Assembly: GCA_030847615.1 (NCBI GenBank)
Contig: JAUMIR010000012.1
Span: forward strand, 1,295,501-1,359,500
Length of the DNA: 64,000 nucleotides
Direction of reading: 5' to 3'
Source of the DNA: Gambelia wislizenii
Lineage: Eukaryota; Chordata; Lepidosauria; Squamata; Crotaphytidae
The notes beneath the pieces are model-generated. The model searched no databases and was not told the DNA's origin. It was given only the letters and a program-made list of their open reading frames with translations. This document shows positions 47,201 to 54,010 of this stretch, piece after piece. A program made the position numbers and the translations under genes. Position 1 is the first letter of the stretch; each line of letters begins with the position of its first letter.

Positions 47201-50200
47201 GGCACGGTTTCCAGACCTTTCACCATTTTAGTTGCCCTCCTCTGGCCACGCTCCAATTTGTCAATGTCCTTTCTGAATTGGGGTGCCCAGAACTGGACAC
47301 AGTTGGAGGGTATCCTGAGCATCAGCCAAGGCCCTGAAAGTTGCACCCCGACCTTCTCCCTGGTCCTCCATACCCCCAGACTTCTCCCTCCCCATCCTCT
47401 TGCCTCCTCTTTTCGACTTACGCCTCTTCCTTCCTTCCACGCAGCTCCGGGGGCATTCAGCAAGGTTCTCATCTGAGACCAGGCTTCCTGTTGGGTGGTA
47501 TTTAACGAATAAAAATAACCGTTTGCTATGAAGGCTTGAATCAAAACATTGGTTTGCAGAGAGACTGCCGAAAAACAAGGGTGGGTGAGGGTGACCTGAG
47601 ATGTTGACGAGAAGGAAATATAATTACCGAAAAGCTCCTCCACGGGTTTCTCTTGATGGTCTTTGAGTACGTATTCGGCCAGTCCAGCTAAAGAGAGAGA
47701 AGAGGAGAGAGACATCATGGAAAAAGGAGCAGTGTGAACAATTATTATCATTGTTATTACTATTAGTCATATTAACTTTTTTGTTTCCTTCCATTTCCCC
47801 AAGTTTGGGACTCAAAATAGCTCACACATTTAAAAAACTTACAGGAACAAACCCAAGGAAAATCTATGGATGCCGGCCGTGAAAGCCTTCGACTTCACAT
47901 TGAACCAGTACATGGTTTAAAATTCACAATTTAAAATCATCTGGATAGGCCTGCCCAGTGTTGGATTGGCACTCTGGGAGACCAGGGTTCGAATCTTCAC
48001 TCAGCCATGGAAACCCACTAGGTGACTTTGGATAAGTCACTCTCTCTCAGCCTCAGGGGAAGGGAAGGGCAAACCTCCTCCAACGAATAACTCTTGTAAG
48101 AAAACCCCGTGGTCGGTTCGCCTTAGGGTCGCCATAAGTTGGAAACGACTTGAAGGCAAATAACACAACAACAACAACAACCTCAGATTCCTTGCAGCGC
48201 AGCAGTCGCGACACCCTTGGCAAGCGTCACGAAGCACGCTGCTCCTCACCTTGGAGGCTCCAGGTGCCAGATCTGGAATAATAAACAGCCAGTCTGGGCA
48301 GGCGCTACATCCAATTTGGTTACTTATTTCAAACTGGTAGAAGGACTTTAGCCTCCCTTATCACTAGGTATGCCATTCAAATTAAAAAGAAAACCCAGCG
48401 TAGCCAACGAAGAAAATACATAAACACACAATTCTCTCTCTGGCTTTTCTTCGCAAACAAAGATTCAGGAAGGACTCATCCCACGCTTTCTACAATGCAA
48501 AAACAATGGGTGCTTTTTTGTGTCTTCCCCGTCCCTGCCAAAAATACCTGTTACTTTTTGAACAATCCCTGATCTTGGGCCCAGGATGCTGCCAGGATTG
48601 CACAGACAAAAAGTCAGAATAAAATAAAGAAACTGAAACAAGTGTGAGTACTTTGCTTGAATAGGTTTATTTTCTGCTTAGTAAAGAGCCAAAGGGGGCT
48701 ATTGATTGGAGAGTTGGATTAGGACTTGGTGACTGGGGTTCGAATCCCCTCTTGGGCATGGAAACCCACTGGGTGACCTTGGTCAAGTCACACCCTCTCA
48801 GCCTAAAAGGAGGGCAGTGGCAAATCTTCCAGGAACAAATCTTGCCAAGAAAGCTCTAGGAGAGGCAGTGTTGTGTAGTGGTTTGAGTGTTGGACTAGGA
48901 CTCTGGGAGACCGGGGTTCGAATCCCCTCTTGGACATGGAAACCCACTGGTGACCTTGAGCAAATTGCACCCTCTCAGCTGCAGATGGAGGCGATGGTGA
49001 CAAACAAATGAACAAATCTTGCCAAGAAACCCCTGTGATAAGGTCGCCATAGGTCAGAAATGACTTGAAGGCACACAACAACAACAAATTTTGTGCTTTG
49101 GCAGTTGCTTTCAAAGATCTTGGCTGAAAGCTAGTCTTCAGGGGGGGAAAAAATCAATAAAATTCCAAATAGAGCAAATAACCATGCAAAAACGGAACCT
49201 CAGCAACCTCTTCTCCACCCCCAGAATCCAAATGACGTACCAATTTTATCATAGGCCTCTCCTGTATTTGAACACTGGCAGACTTCTTCCCCTTCCACCG
49301 TATAGAAGACATCCGCGTCATTGAGAGTATCATGAGAGGGACCTAGAGAATCAACATCATCATCATCATCATGGCTGGAATCTTATATCAGCTTGACTAA
49401 GTGCAGTTGTCCCTTCATATTGGCTGGGGTTTGGTTCCAGGATCTCCCATGAATACCAAAATCCATGAATATTCAAGTCCCATTATATGCAATGGCACAG
49501 CAAAATGGTGTCCCTTATATAAGATGGCAAGATCAAGGTTTGCTTTTGGGATTATTAGTTTTTAAAGAATATTTTCAAGCTGTGAATACAGTTGTCCCTT
49601 CATATTCACTGGGGTTTGGTTCCAGGACCCCCTTTCATGGATATCAAAATCCATGAATACGCAGGTCCCATTGTATGCAATGGCATAGCAAAATGGTGTC
49701 CCTTCTATAAGATGGCAAAATCAAGGTTTGCTTTTTGGATTATTATTTTTTAAAGAATACTTTCAAGCCGTGAATACTTAAATCTGTGGATATCAAATCC
49801 ATGGGTACGGAGGGCCAACTGTAACTTCTCCTGGTCTGACTCCCCACAAAACTGATGGAAGCATCATTCAACTGTGCTCTGATTGTTGGCAGAATGGCCT
49901 CCTTCTCCATCGGCAGAGGATGCCTTGTAAGTGTATGATCCCCATCAGGACTGGTTTAAGGAATTTTGGGGGGCCTTGCAATGCACGGGATACATCCCCA
50001 GACATCCATACCATAGAATCACACAAGAGAACACCTCTCTTGGTATCTTCAGCATGACTTTATGGTCAGCTTCTGGCTGATCTCTCGCAGGACCCCTAGC
50101 CAGCTCTCGTGGCCCCTTAGGTCGCCAGGGAACCCTTGCTGAGAAACTGTAGTGTGGATTAAAACCCAGGGTGGACTCTCTGCCCCAGTGACATGGAGCA

Positions 50201-50799
50201 ACTCATCTCTCCCAAGGCTCAAACCCTGAGGTGTGGGCATCCTTCAGCTGCCTCTCTGCTTCTCATTCCTATGTGCAGAGGGCATGGGAAAGGGACTGCA
50301 TTTCCCAGAATCCCCCAGGAGCACCAGTTCACCTTTAAAATGGATTGCAACCCTCTCTGGGCTGGCTGCAATCTTTAACTGGCCATGCTTGCTGGGGAAT
50401 TCTGGGGGTTGTTGCCCAAAACAGGGACTTTCCTAGAGCTGACTTTGGCTGTTTTTTTGCTTACTGAAAGGGCCAAGTGGTCCCATCAACCACCTTCAAA
50501 CAGAGGCATCGCCATCGGATGGTGGACCAGAACAGTGTTTCTCAACCAGGTTTCCCTGGTGCCCTCGGGGTCCCCAAGAGGTTGCTAGGGGTTCCTCAAA
50601 AGGTTGTGATTGTGGGGGGGAGCAATAGCAATATATGGAATGATGTTCATGCAAAGGTTCCCTGAGACCTGAAAATTATTTCAAGGGTTCCTCCAGGATA
50701 AAAAAGGTTGAGAAAGGCTGGCCCAAAAGCATGGCCGTCCAGTCCAGGGGTAGCTATGCCCCCTCCCTCCAACCCTTATGGGTTTTCTCCTGGGTCAGG

Positions 50800-50838
<39 letters not shown>

Positions 50839-50980
50839 GAACAGGGAATCCTTTATGCCTCGGTCAAGCACCTGTGGGCAATTCGTCCACCTCTTCCACC
50901 TCCTGAGAGAGAACCCAGTCGTCCACCTCACTTTCTAGCAGCTCCAGGTAGCCTTTCCCGAGCAAAGTCCCCGGGTCCAT
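26661..50980 (-). CDS. CIITA: CIITA, MHC class II transactivator, complete 16-exon reading frame
   Basis: CIITA is the NLR-family co-activator that docks on the RFX/CREB/NF-Y enhanceosome at MHC class II promoters. Sixteen coding exons total 3,117 nt and 1,038 residues: 50980-50872, 49342-49241, 47687-47628, 45596-45555, 44047-43907, 43145-43005, 39249-39178, 38315-36614, 35120-34947, 34206-34135, 31898-31818, 30849-30757, 29967-29884, 28915-28832, 27089-27006, 26736-26661. All introns are GT-AG. Phase is 1 for the first seven introns and 2 for the last eight, with no frameshift or stop. Regions: acidic N-terminus (about 1-90), basic PKRRK at 99-103, P/S/T-rich linker, NACHT with Walker A GKAGMGKS at 312-319 and Walker [11 protein letters not shown] at 386-395, TARP at 438-441, and leucine-rich repeats from about 850 to 1014. 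Human CIITA is longer (1,130), mostly in the linker. Intron 7 contains a giant polypyrimidine tract. The upstream first exon was not found. Confidence 0.96.
27006..27089 (-). CDS. CIITA: CIITA coding exon 15 (LRR)
   Basis: 84 nt, one repeat; acceptor TTTCAG, donor GTAAGT. Reads [20 protein letters not shown] then CPWVQSV, aligning with YNKFTAAGAQQLAASLRRC. Confidence 0.95.
27710..28025 (+). repeat. Two CR1 3' end fragments
   Basis: 'tttttaaacagaggctggac' occurs at 27,725 and a similar segment at 27,898, each leading to 'gttggactagatggc...' and 'ccaactctat'. Antisense in CIITA intron 14. Confidence 0.82.
28344..28440 (+). repeat. 5S-rRNA-like SINE fragment
   Basis: 'agtctgatctgattttggaa' then 'gctaaacagggttggcctgg' resembles the internal promoter region of 5S rRNA as carried by 5S-derived SINEs. 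It is not an intact 5S gene. Related copies are at 39,541 and 39,860. Confidence 0.5.
28832..28915 (-). CDS. CIITA: CIITA coding exon 14 (LRR)
   Basis: 84 nt, one repeat; acceptor TTGCAG, donor GTAAGT. Reads [20 protein letters not shown] then MPSLRVL, aligning with LYNNCICDVGAESLARVLPD. Confidence 0.96.
29010..29585 (+). mobile_element. Zinc-finger-tailed LINE, ORF2 C-terminus
   Basis: The longest copy of this family. Frames carry [13 protein letters not shown] sequence, [40 protein letters not shown] and the [19 protein letters not shown] tail. It ends GCAAAGAAAAGCCAGAGAGA. Multiple frameshifts. Antisense in CIITA intron 13, ending about 90 bp before exon 14's acceptor side. Confidence 0.8.
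29884..29967 (-). CDS. CIITA: CIITA coding exon 13 (LRR)
   Basis: 84 nt, one 28-residue ribonuclease-inhibitor-type repeat; acceptor TTCTAG, donor GTGAGA. Reads [20 protein letters not shown] then LPSLKTL. Confidence 0.95.
30440..30560. repeat. Copy of a ~95-bp repeat shared with 28,470-28,560
   Basis: 'gatgatggaagctgtagtcc', 'ggcagttgtagttcccaaaa' and 'tttttccaagcgggtagct' occur nearly identically in CIITA introns 12 (here) and 14 (28,470-28,560). Both carry the 'tagtcc...' ends of the fold-back family. Confidence 0.7.
30757..30849 (-). CDS. CIITA: CIITA coding exon 12 (LRR)
   Basis: 93 nt; acceptor TTCCAG, donor GTAAGT. Reads [20 protein letters not shown] then [19 protein letters not shown] matches ENKIGDEGVSQL. 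Confidence 0.94.
31077..31278. mobile_element. MITE with CCACACTACACAA terminal repeats
   Basis: Inverted ends CCACACTACACAACC and its near-complement ending GTGCAGTGTGG. The interior 'actacaaatcctaggattcc' and 'aaggagccatgg' is shared with the better-preserved copy at 58,227-58,450. Confidence 0.7.
31631..31722. repeat. Near-perfect 92-bp fold-back palindrome
   Basis: Left arm 31631-31675 and right arm 31679-31722 are reverse complements with a single extra C and a 3-nt spacer (GCT). The arms begin ACTTTTTTGGACTATGACTC. Lies in CIITA intron 11, about 95 bp from exon 11's donor. Confidence 0.95.
31818..31898 (-). CDS. CIITA: CIITA coding exon 11 (LRR)
   Basis: 81 nt; acceptor TTGCAG, donor GTGAGT. 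Reads [20 protein letters not shown] then PALQHL, aligning with FPKLVRILTAFSSLQHLDL. Confidence 0.94.
32093..32225 (+). repeat. CR1 3' end fragment
   Basis: 'tcagaggtctttcaacagag' followed by 'ggttggactagatggccttt'. Antisense in CIITA intron 10. Confidence 0.8.
32735..32930 (-). repeat. LINE 3' end with (TTAA)n tail
   Basis: An ATTA microsatellite at 32,738-32,760 leads into 'tatttataccctgctcttca' and 'caaaggctctcaaagtggtg', the inverse of the element at 24,640. Confidence 0.65.
33515..34075 (-). repeat. Two CR1 3' end fragments in tandem
   Basis: 'aaggccatctagttcaaccc' at about 33,546 and 'aaggccatctagtccaacct' at about 33,737 mark two termini. The second extends through 'gtttaggtggaatctctttt' into decayed RT sequence. 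Same strand as CIITA, intron 10. Confidence 0.82.
34135..34206 (-). CDS. CIITA: CIITA coding exon 10
   Basis: 72 nt; acceptor TTTTAG, donor GTAAGT. Reads [20 protein letters not shown] then LEY, matching the PAVRDLKKLEF segment that opens the LRR region. Confidence 0.93.
34947..35120 (-). CDS. CIITA: CIITA coding exon 9
   Basis: 174 nt; acceptor TTCCAG, donor GTATGT. Reads [40 protein letters not shown] and [17 protein letters not shown]; aligns with ALSDTVALWESLQQHGE and EEKFTIEPFKAKSLKDVEDL of mammals. Confidence 0.95.
35560..36560 (+). repeat. CR1 3' region interrupted by another element
   Basis: CR1 sequence runs from the 'gtccagttgtgggcatccca' region to about 35,877, is interrupted at 35,878-36,360, and resumes at 36,361 to its 3' end near 36,556. 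Antisense in CIITA intron 8. Confidence 0.82.
35878..36360. mobile_element. Inverted-repeat element inserted in CR1 (Penelope-like pLTR or fold-back element)
   Basis: Ends are long inverted repeats: 35,916-36,007 ('gattttccttggtttttttc' ... 'gtggctggcatcctcagag') against 36,265-36,360. The insertion is flanked by an 11-bp duplication ATCTTGACTGT at 35867-35877 and 36361-36371. Internal sequence has no ORF. Partial copies lie at 44,680-44,905 and 47,850-47,900. The class is uncertain. Confidence 0.75.
36614..38315 (-). CDS. CIITA: CIITA coding exon 8 (NACHT exon)
   Basis: A single 1,702-nt exon, like the large exon of mammalian CIITA. It contains Walker A (GKAGMGKS), a [13 protein letters not shown] block, Walker B ([10 protein letters not shown]), [19 protein letters not shown], the SFFSH-type winged-helix region and, near the end, [20 protein letters not shown]. 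It ends with SAFR, donor GTTTGC. The acceptor is CCTCCAG directly after the long CTT/TCC tract of intron 7, so the exon begins where low complexity stops. Confidence 0.97.
38316..38950 (-). repeat. Giant polypyrimidine (CTT/TCC)n tract in CIITA intron 7
   Basis: About 630 bp almost purely purine on the plus strand (GAA/GGA mix), hence pyrimidine in the CIITA pre-mRNA. Landmark AAAGATGATGA or AAAGACGATGA recurs at about 38346, 38493, 38632 and 38810, giving an irregular higher-order period of 140-180 bp. The tract abuts the exon 8 acceptor with no ordinary intron sequence between. Confidence 0.97.
39178..39249 (-). CDS. CIITA: CIITA coding exon 7
   Basis: 72 nt; acceptor TTCACAG, donor GTAAGT. 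Reads [20 protein letters not shown] then KRP. Joined to exon 8 it gives KRPESVDAF, which aligns with KWPEPVEQF of mammalian CIITA and settles the frame. Confidence 0.85.
39541..40060 (+). repeat. 5S-rRNA-like SINE fragments (two)
   Basis: 'ttttggaagttaagcagggc' near 39,570 and 'gattttggaagctgagcatg' near 39,878 resemble the 5S A-box/IE region, each followed by a 'gggagatcacc' or 'gcaagaccaccagg' segment. In CIITA intron 6, antisense. Confidence 0.5.
40140..40430 (-). repeat. Unclassified interspersed repeat, family A
   Basis: Shares 'gcagcagtttgcttttgcct' and 'ttggggctcagtttgcagcc'-like sequence and the terminal 'gactaatccagactgtctct' with the copies at 12.3, 18.9 and 46.3 kb. Confidence 0.65.
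40562..41265. mobile_element. Tigger-like element split by a LINE insertion
   Basis: Begins CAGTTGGCCCTCTGCTTCC after a TA. The core is duplicated at 40620-40662 and 41094-41136 (43 bp, two mismatches) on either side of a LINE fragment (40,663-41,093). The right end is disrupted by a (TG)n run at 41,202-41,240. Confidence 0.8.
40663..41093 (+). mobile_element. Zinc-finger-tailed LINE, internally deleted copy
   Basis: Shares [40 protein letters not shown] and [12 protein letters not shown] with the copy at 29,010 but lacks about 160 bp of the tail region. Inserted in the Tigger-like element above. Confidence 0.85.
41700..42015 (-). repeat. CR1 3' fragment
   Basis: Minus-strand frame reads [20 protein letters not shown] and [16 protein letters not shown], the CR1 ORF2 tail. 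Same subfamily as 3,185-3,570. Confidence 0.82.
42425..42978 (+). mobile_element. L2-type LINE, ORF2 C-terminus and 3' end
   Basis: Plus-strand frame: [60 protein letters not shown] and [17 protein letters not shown], typical of L2/CR1-superfamily ORF2 ends. The last ~100 residues are intact to a stop. The 3' end has 'gattgcgttgcagaggggtg' and an (ATT)n tail, ending 27 bp from CIITA exon 6's donor. Confidence 0.92.
43005..43145 (-). CDS. CIITA: CIITA coding exon 6
   Basis: 141 nt; acceptor TCCCAG, donor GTGAGT. Reads [40 protein letters not shown] and GGNYSP. Weak resemblance to the Pro-rich mammalian linker; assigned mainly from splice sites, open frame and matching phase. Other frames of the same stretch contain stops. 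Confidence 0.78.
43255..43420 (+). repeat. Family A repeat, 5' part
   Basis: 'aactgtcccgatttgtcagg', 'gacagtcccaattaatcctc' and 'tatcatcccac' match the start of the copy at 46,284. Confidence 0.6.
43907..44047 (-). CDS. CIITA: CIITA coding exon 5
   Basis: 141 nt; acceptor CTCTAG, donor GTAGGC. Reads [40 protein letters not shown] and GRPPKSL. The QFLVTTIAP segment resembles QFVPTISTLP of mammals. The rest is diverged linker. The open phase-1/phase-1 frame supports it. Confidence 0.82.
44162..44581 (+). mobile_element. Composite Tigger-like MITE: one full and one truncated copy
   Basis: A full copy (44162-44390, ends CTGGTTGTCCC and GGGACACCTG) is joined directly to a second copy lacking its left end (44391-44581, starting TATTCATGGCTTGAAAA). 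The same join occurs in inverted orientation at 49,404-49,821. In CIITA intron 4. Confidence 0.85.
44646..44684. repeat. (AATC)n then (GATA)n microsatellites
   Basis: Adjacent AATC and GATA runs, with a further AATC run at 44,901-44,925. Confidence 0.9.
44685..44905. repeat. Fragment of the inverted-repeat element with a nested Tigger scrap
   Basis: Left arm at 44,685-44,732 and right arm at 44,838-44,905 belong to the family at 35,878. Between them lies a truncated Tigger-like piece (44,736-44,834) starting CTGGTTGTCC. Confidence 0.7.
45555..45596 (-). CDS. CIITA: CIITA coding exon 4 (basic NLS-like cluster)
   Basis: 42 nt; acceptor CCACAG, donor GTGAGT. Reads [14 protein letters not shown]. 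The PKRRK cluster at residues 99-103 is a good monopartite nuclear localisation signal, in line with CIITA's nuclear action. Confidence 0.85.
46284..46615 (+). repeat. Unclassified interspersed repeat, family A (best copy)
   Basis: 'ctaaactgtcccaatttggc', 'ttaatcctctgccatcccag', 'gcttttaaaatgttctgg' and 'aagcaaaccgctgcagcc', then a GC-rich end. About 330 bp; class unknown. In CIITA intron 3. Confidence 0.7.
46632..47305 (-). mobile_element. CR1-type LINE, ORF2 C-terminus and 3' end, with a nested 3' duplication
   Basis: Minus-strand frame: [60 protein letters not shown] and [20 protein letters not shown] are continuous for about 150 residues. A second CR1 3' end (46,632-46,803) abuts the first at 46,804. 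Same strand as CIITA, intron 3, about 320 bp downstream of exon 3. Confidence 0.92.
47628..47687 (-). CDS. CIITA: CIITA coding exon 3
   Basis: 60 nt; acceptor CTTTAG, donor GTAATT. Reads [19 protein letters not shown], aligning with ELDQYVFQDSQLEGLSKDIF of the mammalian protein. Too short for an ORF scan alone. Confidence 0.9.
47960..48185 (+). repeat. tRNA-headed SINE with RTE-like tail
   Basis: Head with CAGGGTTCGAATCTTC (B-box type) at 47,984, middle 'ctctctctcagcctcagggg', tail GGTCGCCATAAGTTGGAAAC then 'gacttgaaggcaaataacac' and (AAC)n. Matches the Sauria-SINE plan of tRNA head plus BovB/RTE tail. Confidence 0.88.
48430..48500 (-). repeat. Zinc-finger-tailed LINE, 3' end only
   Basis: 'ctctctggcttttcttcgca', then 'aagattcaggaaggactcat', the inverse of the terminus at 29,585. 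Confidence 0.75.
48690..49087 (+). repeat. Two tRNA-headed SINE copies
   Basis: First copy (48,690-48,863) lacks the tail. The second (48,864-49,087) is complete: 'gcagtgttgtgtagtggttt', GGGGTTCGAATCCCC, 'ccctctcagc', GGTCGCCATAGGTCAGAAAT, 'gacttgaaggcacacaac' and (AAC)n. Confidence 0.88.
49241..49342 (-). CDS. CIITA: CIITA coding exon 2
   Basis: 102 nt; acceptor CTCTAG, donor GTACGT. Reads [20 protein letters not shown] then [13 protein letters not shown]. The EAY-KIAE motif aligns with EAYANIAE of the mammalian acidic activation domain. Confidence 0.9.
49404..49821 (-). mobile_element. Composite Tigger-like MITE: one truncated and one full copy
   Basis: 49404-49587 lacks one end. 49589-49821 is full (ends CAGTTGTCCCTTC and GGGCCAACTG). 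The junction 'gctgtgaata|cagttgtccc' is the exact inverse of that at 44,390/44,391. In CIITA intron 1, only about 60 bp from exon 2. Confidence 0.85.
50802..50838 (+). repeat. (GAAA)n microsatellite
   Basis: Nine or so GAAA units in CIITA intron 1, about 35 bp inside the donor of coding exon 1; a pyrimidine run in the transcript. Confidence 0.95.
50872..50980 (-). CDS. CIITA: CIITA coding exon 1 (start codon)
   Basis: [20 protein letters not shown] followed by an acidic stretch ([12 protein letters not shown]) matches the MELGPLEGGYLELL start of mammalian CIITA. The ATG lies 8 nt inside an exon whose acceptor reads TTTCAG at 50989-50994, so a further upstream exon must exist. Donor GTGCTT. 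Confidence 0.95.
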
Positions 50981-51459
50981 TTCGTCTTCTGAAACTGAAA
51001 CAAGGATTAAAATTAGGAATGTGGGTTTGCATCTATGCACCTGTGTATCTGCTTTTAAAATGTTCTCTGTAAGACCCAGGGCTAAAATGATGACCCAGAC
51101 TTTTAAAGTCTTTGACTTTAAACCCATCTGCCTGGTTCTTGCTCTTTTAAAAAGGATTGTAAGTAAGAAGGTTATTCTGTTGGCTGTTTTGCACGGAAAT
51201 ATGCAGGCAGACCTCAGTTTACCAAGTAGTTGTGTTCCTGGACATTATTTCTAGGGACTTATCTACATGAAGGGGGAAAAAACCCAGACTGCTCCACAGT
51301 AATAGCAAGTCACAGCAGCTGCAACCAAGATGGTGGCTGTTTTTAAACCTGCTACTGCCAAACTTTTTTTTTTAAACTATTTCTATGGTGTGCACAAGTG
51401 ATATTCCACCTTTCCAAAAAAAGAGGAAAAAAATAGCACAAATCCCCATTTTATCACCT

Positions 51460-51845
51460 AAGGGATCACTTGGTAAGGCGAAAATCCAACATGGCAGCAC
51501 TGGGCATTTGCCTTGTAACTTATAACCTGGCCCCTACGCTAATCCAGCCAAAGTTTGCACTTTGTCATATATGGGGAAAGGATTCATGTCAAATCGCCTG
51601 TCTTAATGAGCAAAAATGTGCATATCTCTGGATTAAAAAAAAAAAAGTTGGGAAAAGCCGTGGATGCTTTTCTTGCGTAGTTTTCCCTCTTTTTGGACCC
51701 CTTCCTTCACAATATGATGAGACAATGCAGGGTCCCATTAAGACAACTCATATTCCAGGCGAATTCTGTGAGGGGTATTTTCACCCTATAGACAACCCCA
51801 CAGAAAAATTGGTACCAGAGGCAGAAATACTACGGGGAGAATAGG
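51460..51845 (-). repeat. Unclassified repeat, family B
   Basis: Inverse of 54,310-54,690. Shared landmarks include the 'ggcgaaaat' border, 'cacaatatg'/'gcatattc', and the 'attctgtgaggggtattttc' end that mirrors 'aaaatactcctcacagaat'. Confidence 0.6.
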
Positions 51846-52069
51846 GGTGGGTTCCTCAAGCACAAAAAGAGAAGAGCAGTTCCCTAAGTTTCACCAGTGT
51901 TTTTTCATCCAGACTAACAGTATGCATGTGTGAAAGGAAACAACCAGGTCAGTTAAGCCTGGGATAAGTAAAAACAAGCATATTTTGAGCCTTCCAAAGA
52001 CCGTCTAAAAGTTTCTTCCAAAATACATCCAGAGATAGATCTACCTATCTTTCCTTCTTTCTTTCTCCA

Positions 52070-52410
52070 GAGATTTGCTTTCTTCTGAGGCTGAGAGAGT
52101 GTGACCAGCCCATGGTCACCCAGTGGGTTTTTAAGGCTGAGTGGGGATTTGATTCCTAGTCTCCATAAAAGTCTCCAAAAGCTGAGGAGATTTTTGGAGA
52201 CTTTTATGGAGCTTTTAGAGACTTTTATGGGGACTAGGATTCAAATCCCCACTCGGCCTTGAAAACCCACTGGGTGACCTTGGGCAGGTCACATTCTCTC
52301 AGCCCCAGAGGAAAGCAAATCTCTGAACAAATCTTGCCAAGGAGACCCCGTGATAAGTTCACCTTAGGGTCGCCATAAGCTGGAAACGACTTGAAGGCAC
52401 ACAACAATCA
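52070..52410. repeat. Head-to-head SINE pair forming an inverted repeat
   Basis: A partial minus-strand SINE (52,070-52,170) faces a plus-strand SINE (52,215-52,410, ending GGTCGCCATAAGCTGGAAAC and 'gacttgaaggcacacaac'). The centre 'ctccataaaagtctccaaaa' is mirrored by 'ttttggagacttttatggag'. Confidence 0.8.
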
Positions 52411-52783
52411 GGTACGTACATAGATCAAGTCCCTAGCTGTGCCAAAAGTTGCTTTTTGGATGCCAGCTCAGTTAGGCGTGACTGCCAGAAGGCCAAAGGG
52501 TACGATGGATGTGAATTGAACCCAGAGCCTCCAGAAAGCGTATTATGCAGTGGTTTTTCTTGTTTGGCTGGGTTACCATTAATGTCTCCTTACAATTTTA
52601 AAGAGTCCTTCCGAGAACTAGCTCACACCCAGCTGCAGTTGAACCAAAGGGGAGAATGGCTTTGACTGAGAACAATGAATGACTTTGTGTCCCTCTCCAC
52701 AACTTGGGTGCCAAAGAAGAAGGCACACGGCCTTTTGCTAGATAAAGAGGGAAGCCCTATGGCCTGGAGATGGTGGAATGGTC

Positions 52784-53171
52784 CAGGACCGGTTTCGGGA
52801 ATTTTGGGGGCCCCTGCAATGCTTGATTTTGGGGGCCCCATATGTTTATCTCAGGTCAATGTCATCAAACTCAACCTAAGCTATTCACACTGCAGGATAT
52901 TCAGATTATTACTAATAACGTTTTTGCAGGAGGAGGGTTACAACAGGGGCCCCCACAATGATGGGTCCTCCTGCAATGCTTTATTTTGGGGGCCCCCATA
53001 TGTTCATCTCAGGTCAATGTAACCTAACTTAACCTAAGCTATTCACAGTACAGGATATTCCGATTATGACTAATAATGTTTTTGCAGGAGGAGGGTTACT
53101 ACTATGGGTCCCCCCACAATGATGGGGCCCCTTGCGGATGCTGACGCCACCGGTGCCTTAAACCGGCCCTG
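52784..53171. mobile_element. hAT-like non-autonomous element with internal duplication
   Basis: Ends CAGGACCGGTTT and (inverse) CAGGGCCGGTTT, flanked by an 8-bp near-perfect duplication (GAATGGTC at 52776-52783, TAATGGTC at 53172-53179), the hAT signature. Inside, a ~159-bp block ('gggggccccatatgtttatc' ... 'ttttgcaggaggagggttac') is present twice, at about 52,829 and 52,988. No transposase frame. Confidence 0.85.
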
Positions 53172-53234
53172 TAATGGTCAAGGGAAGGGGATGGACAGGC
53201 AGACAGACATGGAGATGGGGTTGCCAGTTCAGGC

Positions 53235-54010
53235 AGCTGTCTAAATGGTCAAAATAATCCTCACGGAATTTGCTGGGAATCCTACCTGTCAAAATGGGTT
53301 CCTGCACCAATCCACACTATTCGGAAGGAGGGGGCCCAAAATGGCAAAAACAATGCAGGAAAAGATGAAAAAATATTGGAAAGAAAAATGGAGAAATCTG
53401 GCCAACTTGGACCTTGGAAAAGAACTGGAAAAGCAAAGTAAATTTAGAAGTGAGGTAGGTCAAAGTTGTCATCAAGGATAAGTTAGATTAGGAGAAATCA
53501 GGGCAACTTAAGTAAATGGCACTCAAGTAATTTAAGATAGAACAAAGAAAGGAAGACCAGGGGAAATACGGGAGAAGCTGCAATAAGGGTTAAAAGATTT
53601 TAAAATAACAAAATAATAAACTTGAGAAGATGGTCATAATGCATTTGGTAAAACAAGCAACTGTATTTTATTTTGTGTTGAAGCTAACGAAATAGACTAA
53701 TGATTAACGATTCTGTTTATGTTTTATGATCCTGTAAAAAGTTATATTGTTTACGCGATGTCATGAAAGGTAATCATGTATTATTGAGTTTATATTTGAA
53801 TGTAACACCATAAAATTTAAAAAAAAACACGCAGGAAAAACCTTAGTGGGTGAAGAAGGTGTGCATTTCTGCTCATTAGAACAATCTAACGACAAGAAAT
53901 TCAAACAGAAGCACAAAGCTGATTGGTTGGGTGACAGCAGGGGCGGGGCTTGCTAGCAGAGCAAGCACCCGCTGCCGCCATGTTGGATTTTCACCTTAGC
54001 AATCCCTCGC
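53235..54010 (+). repeat. Family B repeat split by an L1 3' end
   Basis: 53,235-53,360 and 53,826-54,010 together align with the copy at 54,310-54,690 ('ttaatggcatcctgcacc'-type start and 'gcgataaaa'-type end). Confidence 0.6.
53361..53828 (+). mobile_element. L1-type LINE 3' end with poly-A
   Basis: 5'-truncated sequence 'aaatattggaaagaaaaatg' ... 'tgtaacaccataaaattt' ending in an A-run at 53,819-53,828. Flanked by similar AACAATGCAGGAAAA / AACACGCAGGAAAA motifs that look like an imperfect target duplication. Confidence 0.65.

Noticed and set aside
46813..47751. 312-residue minus-strand ORF joining CIITA-like sequence to reverse transcriptase
   Set aside because: CIITA exon 3 ends at a donor at 47627. 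The rest is intron and an independent CR1 fragment that happens to stay open.
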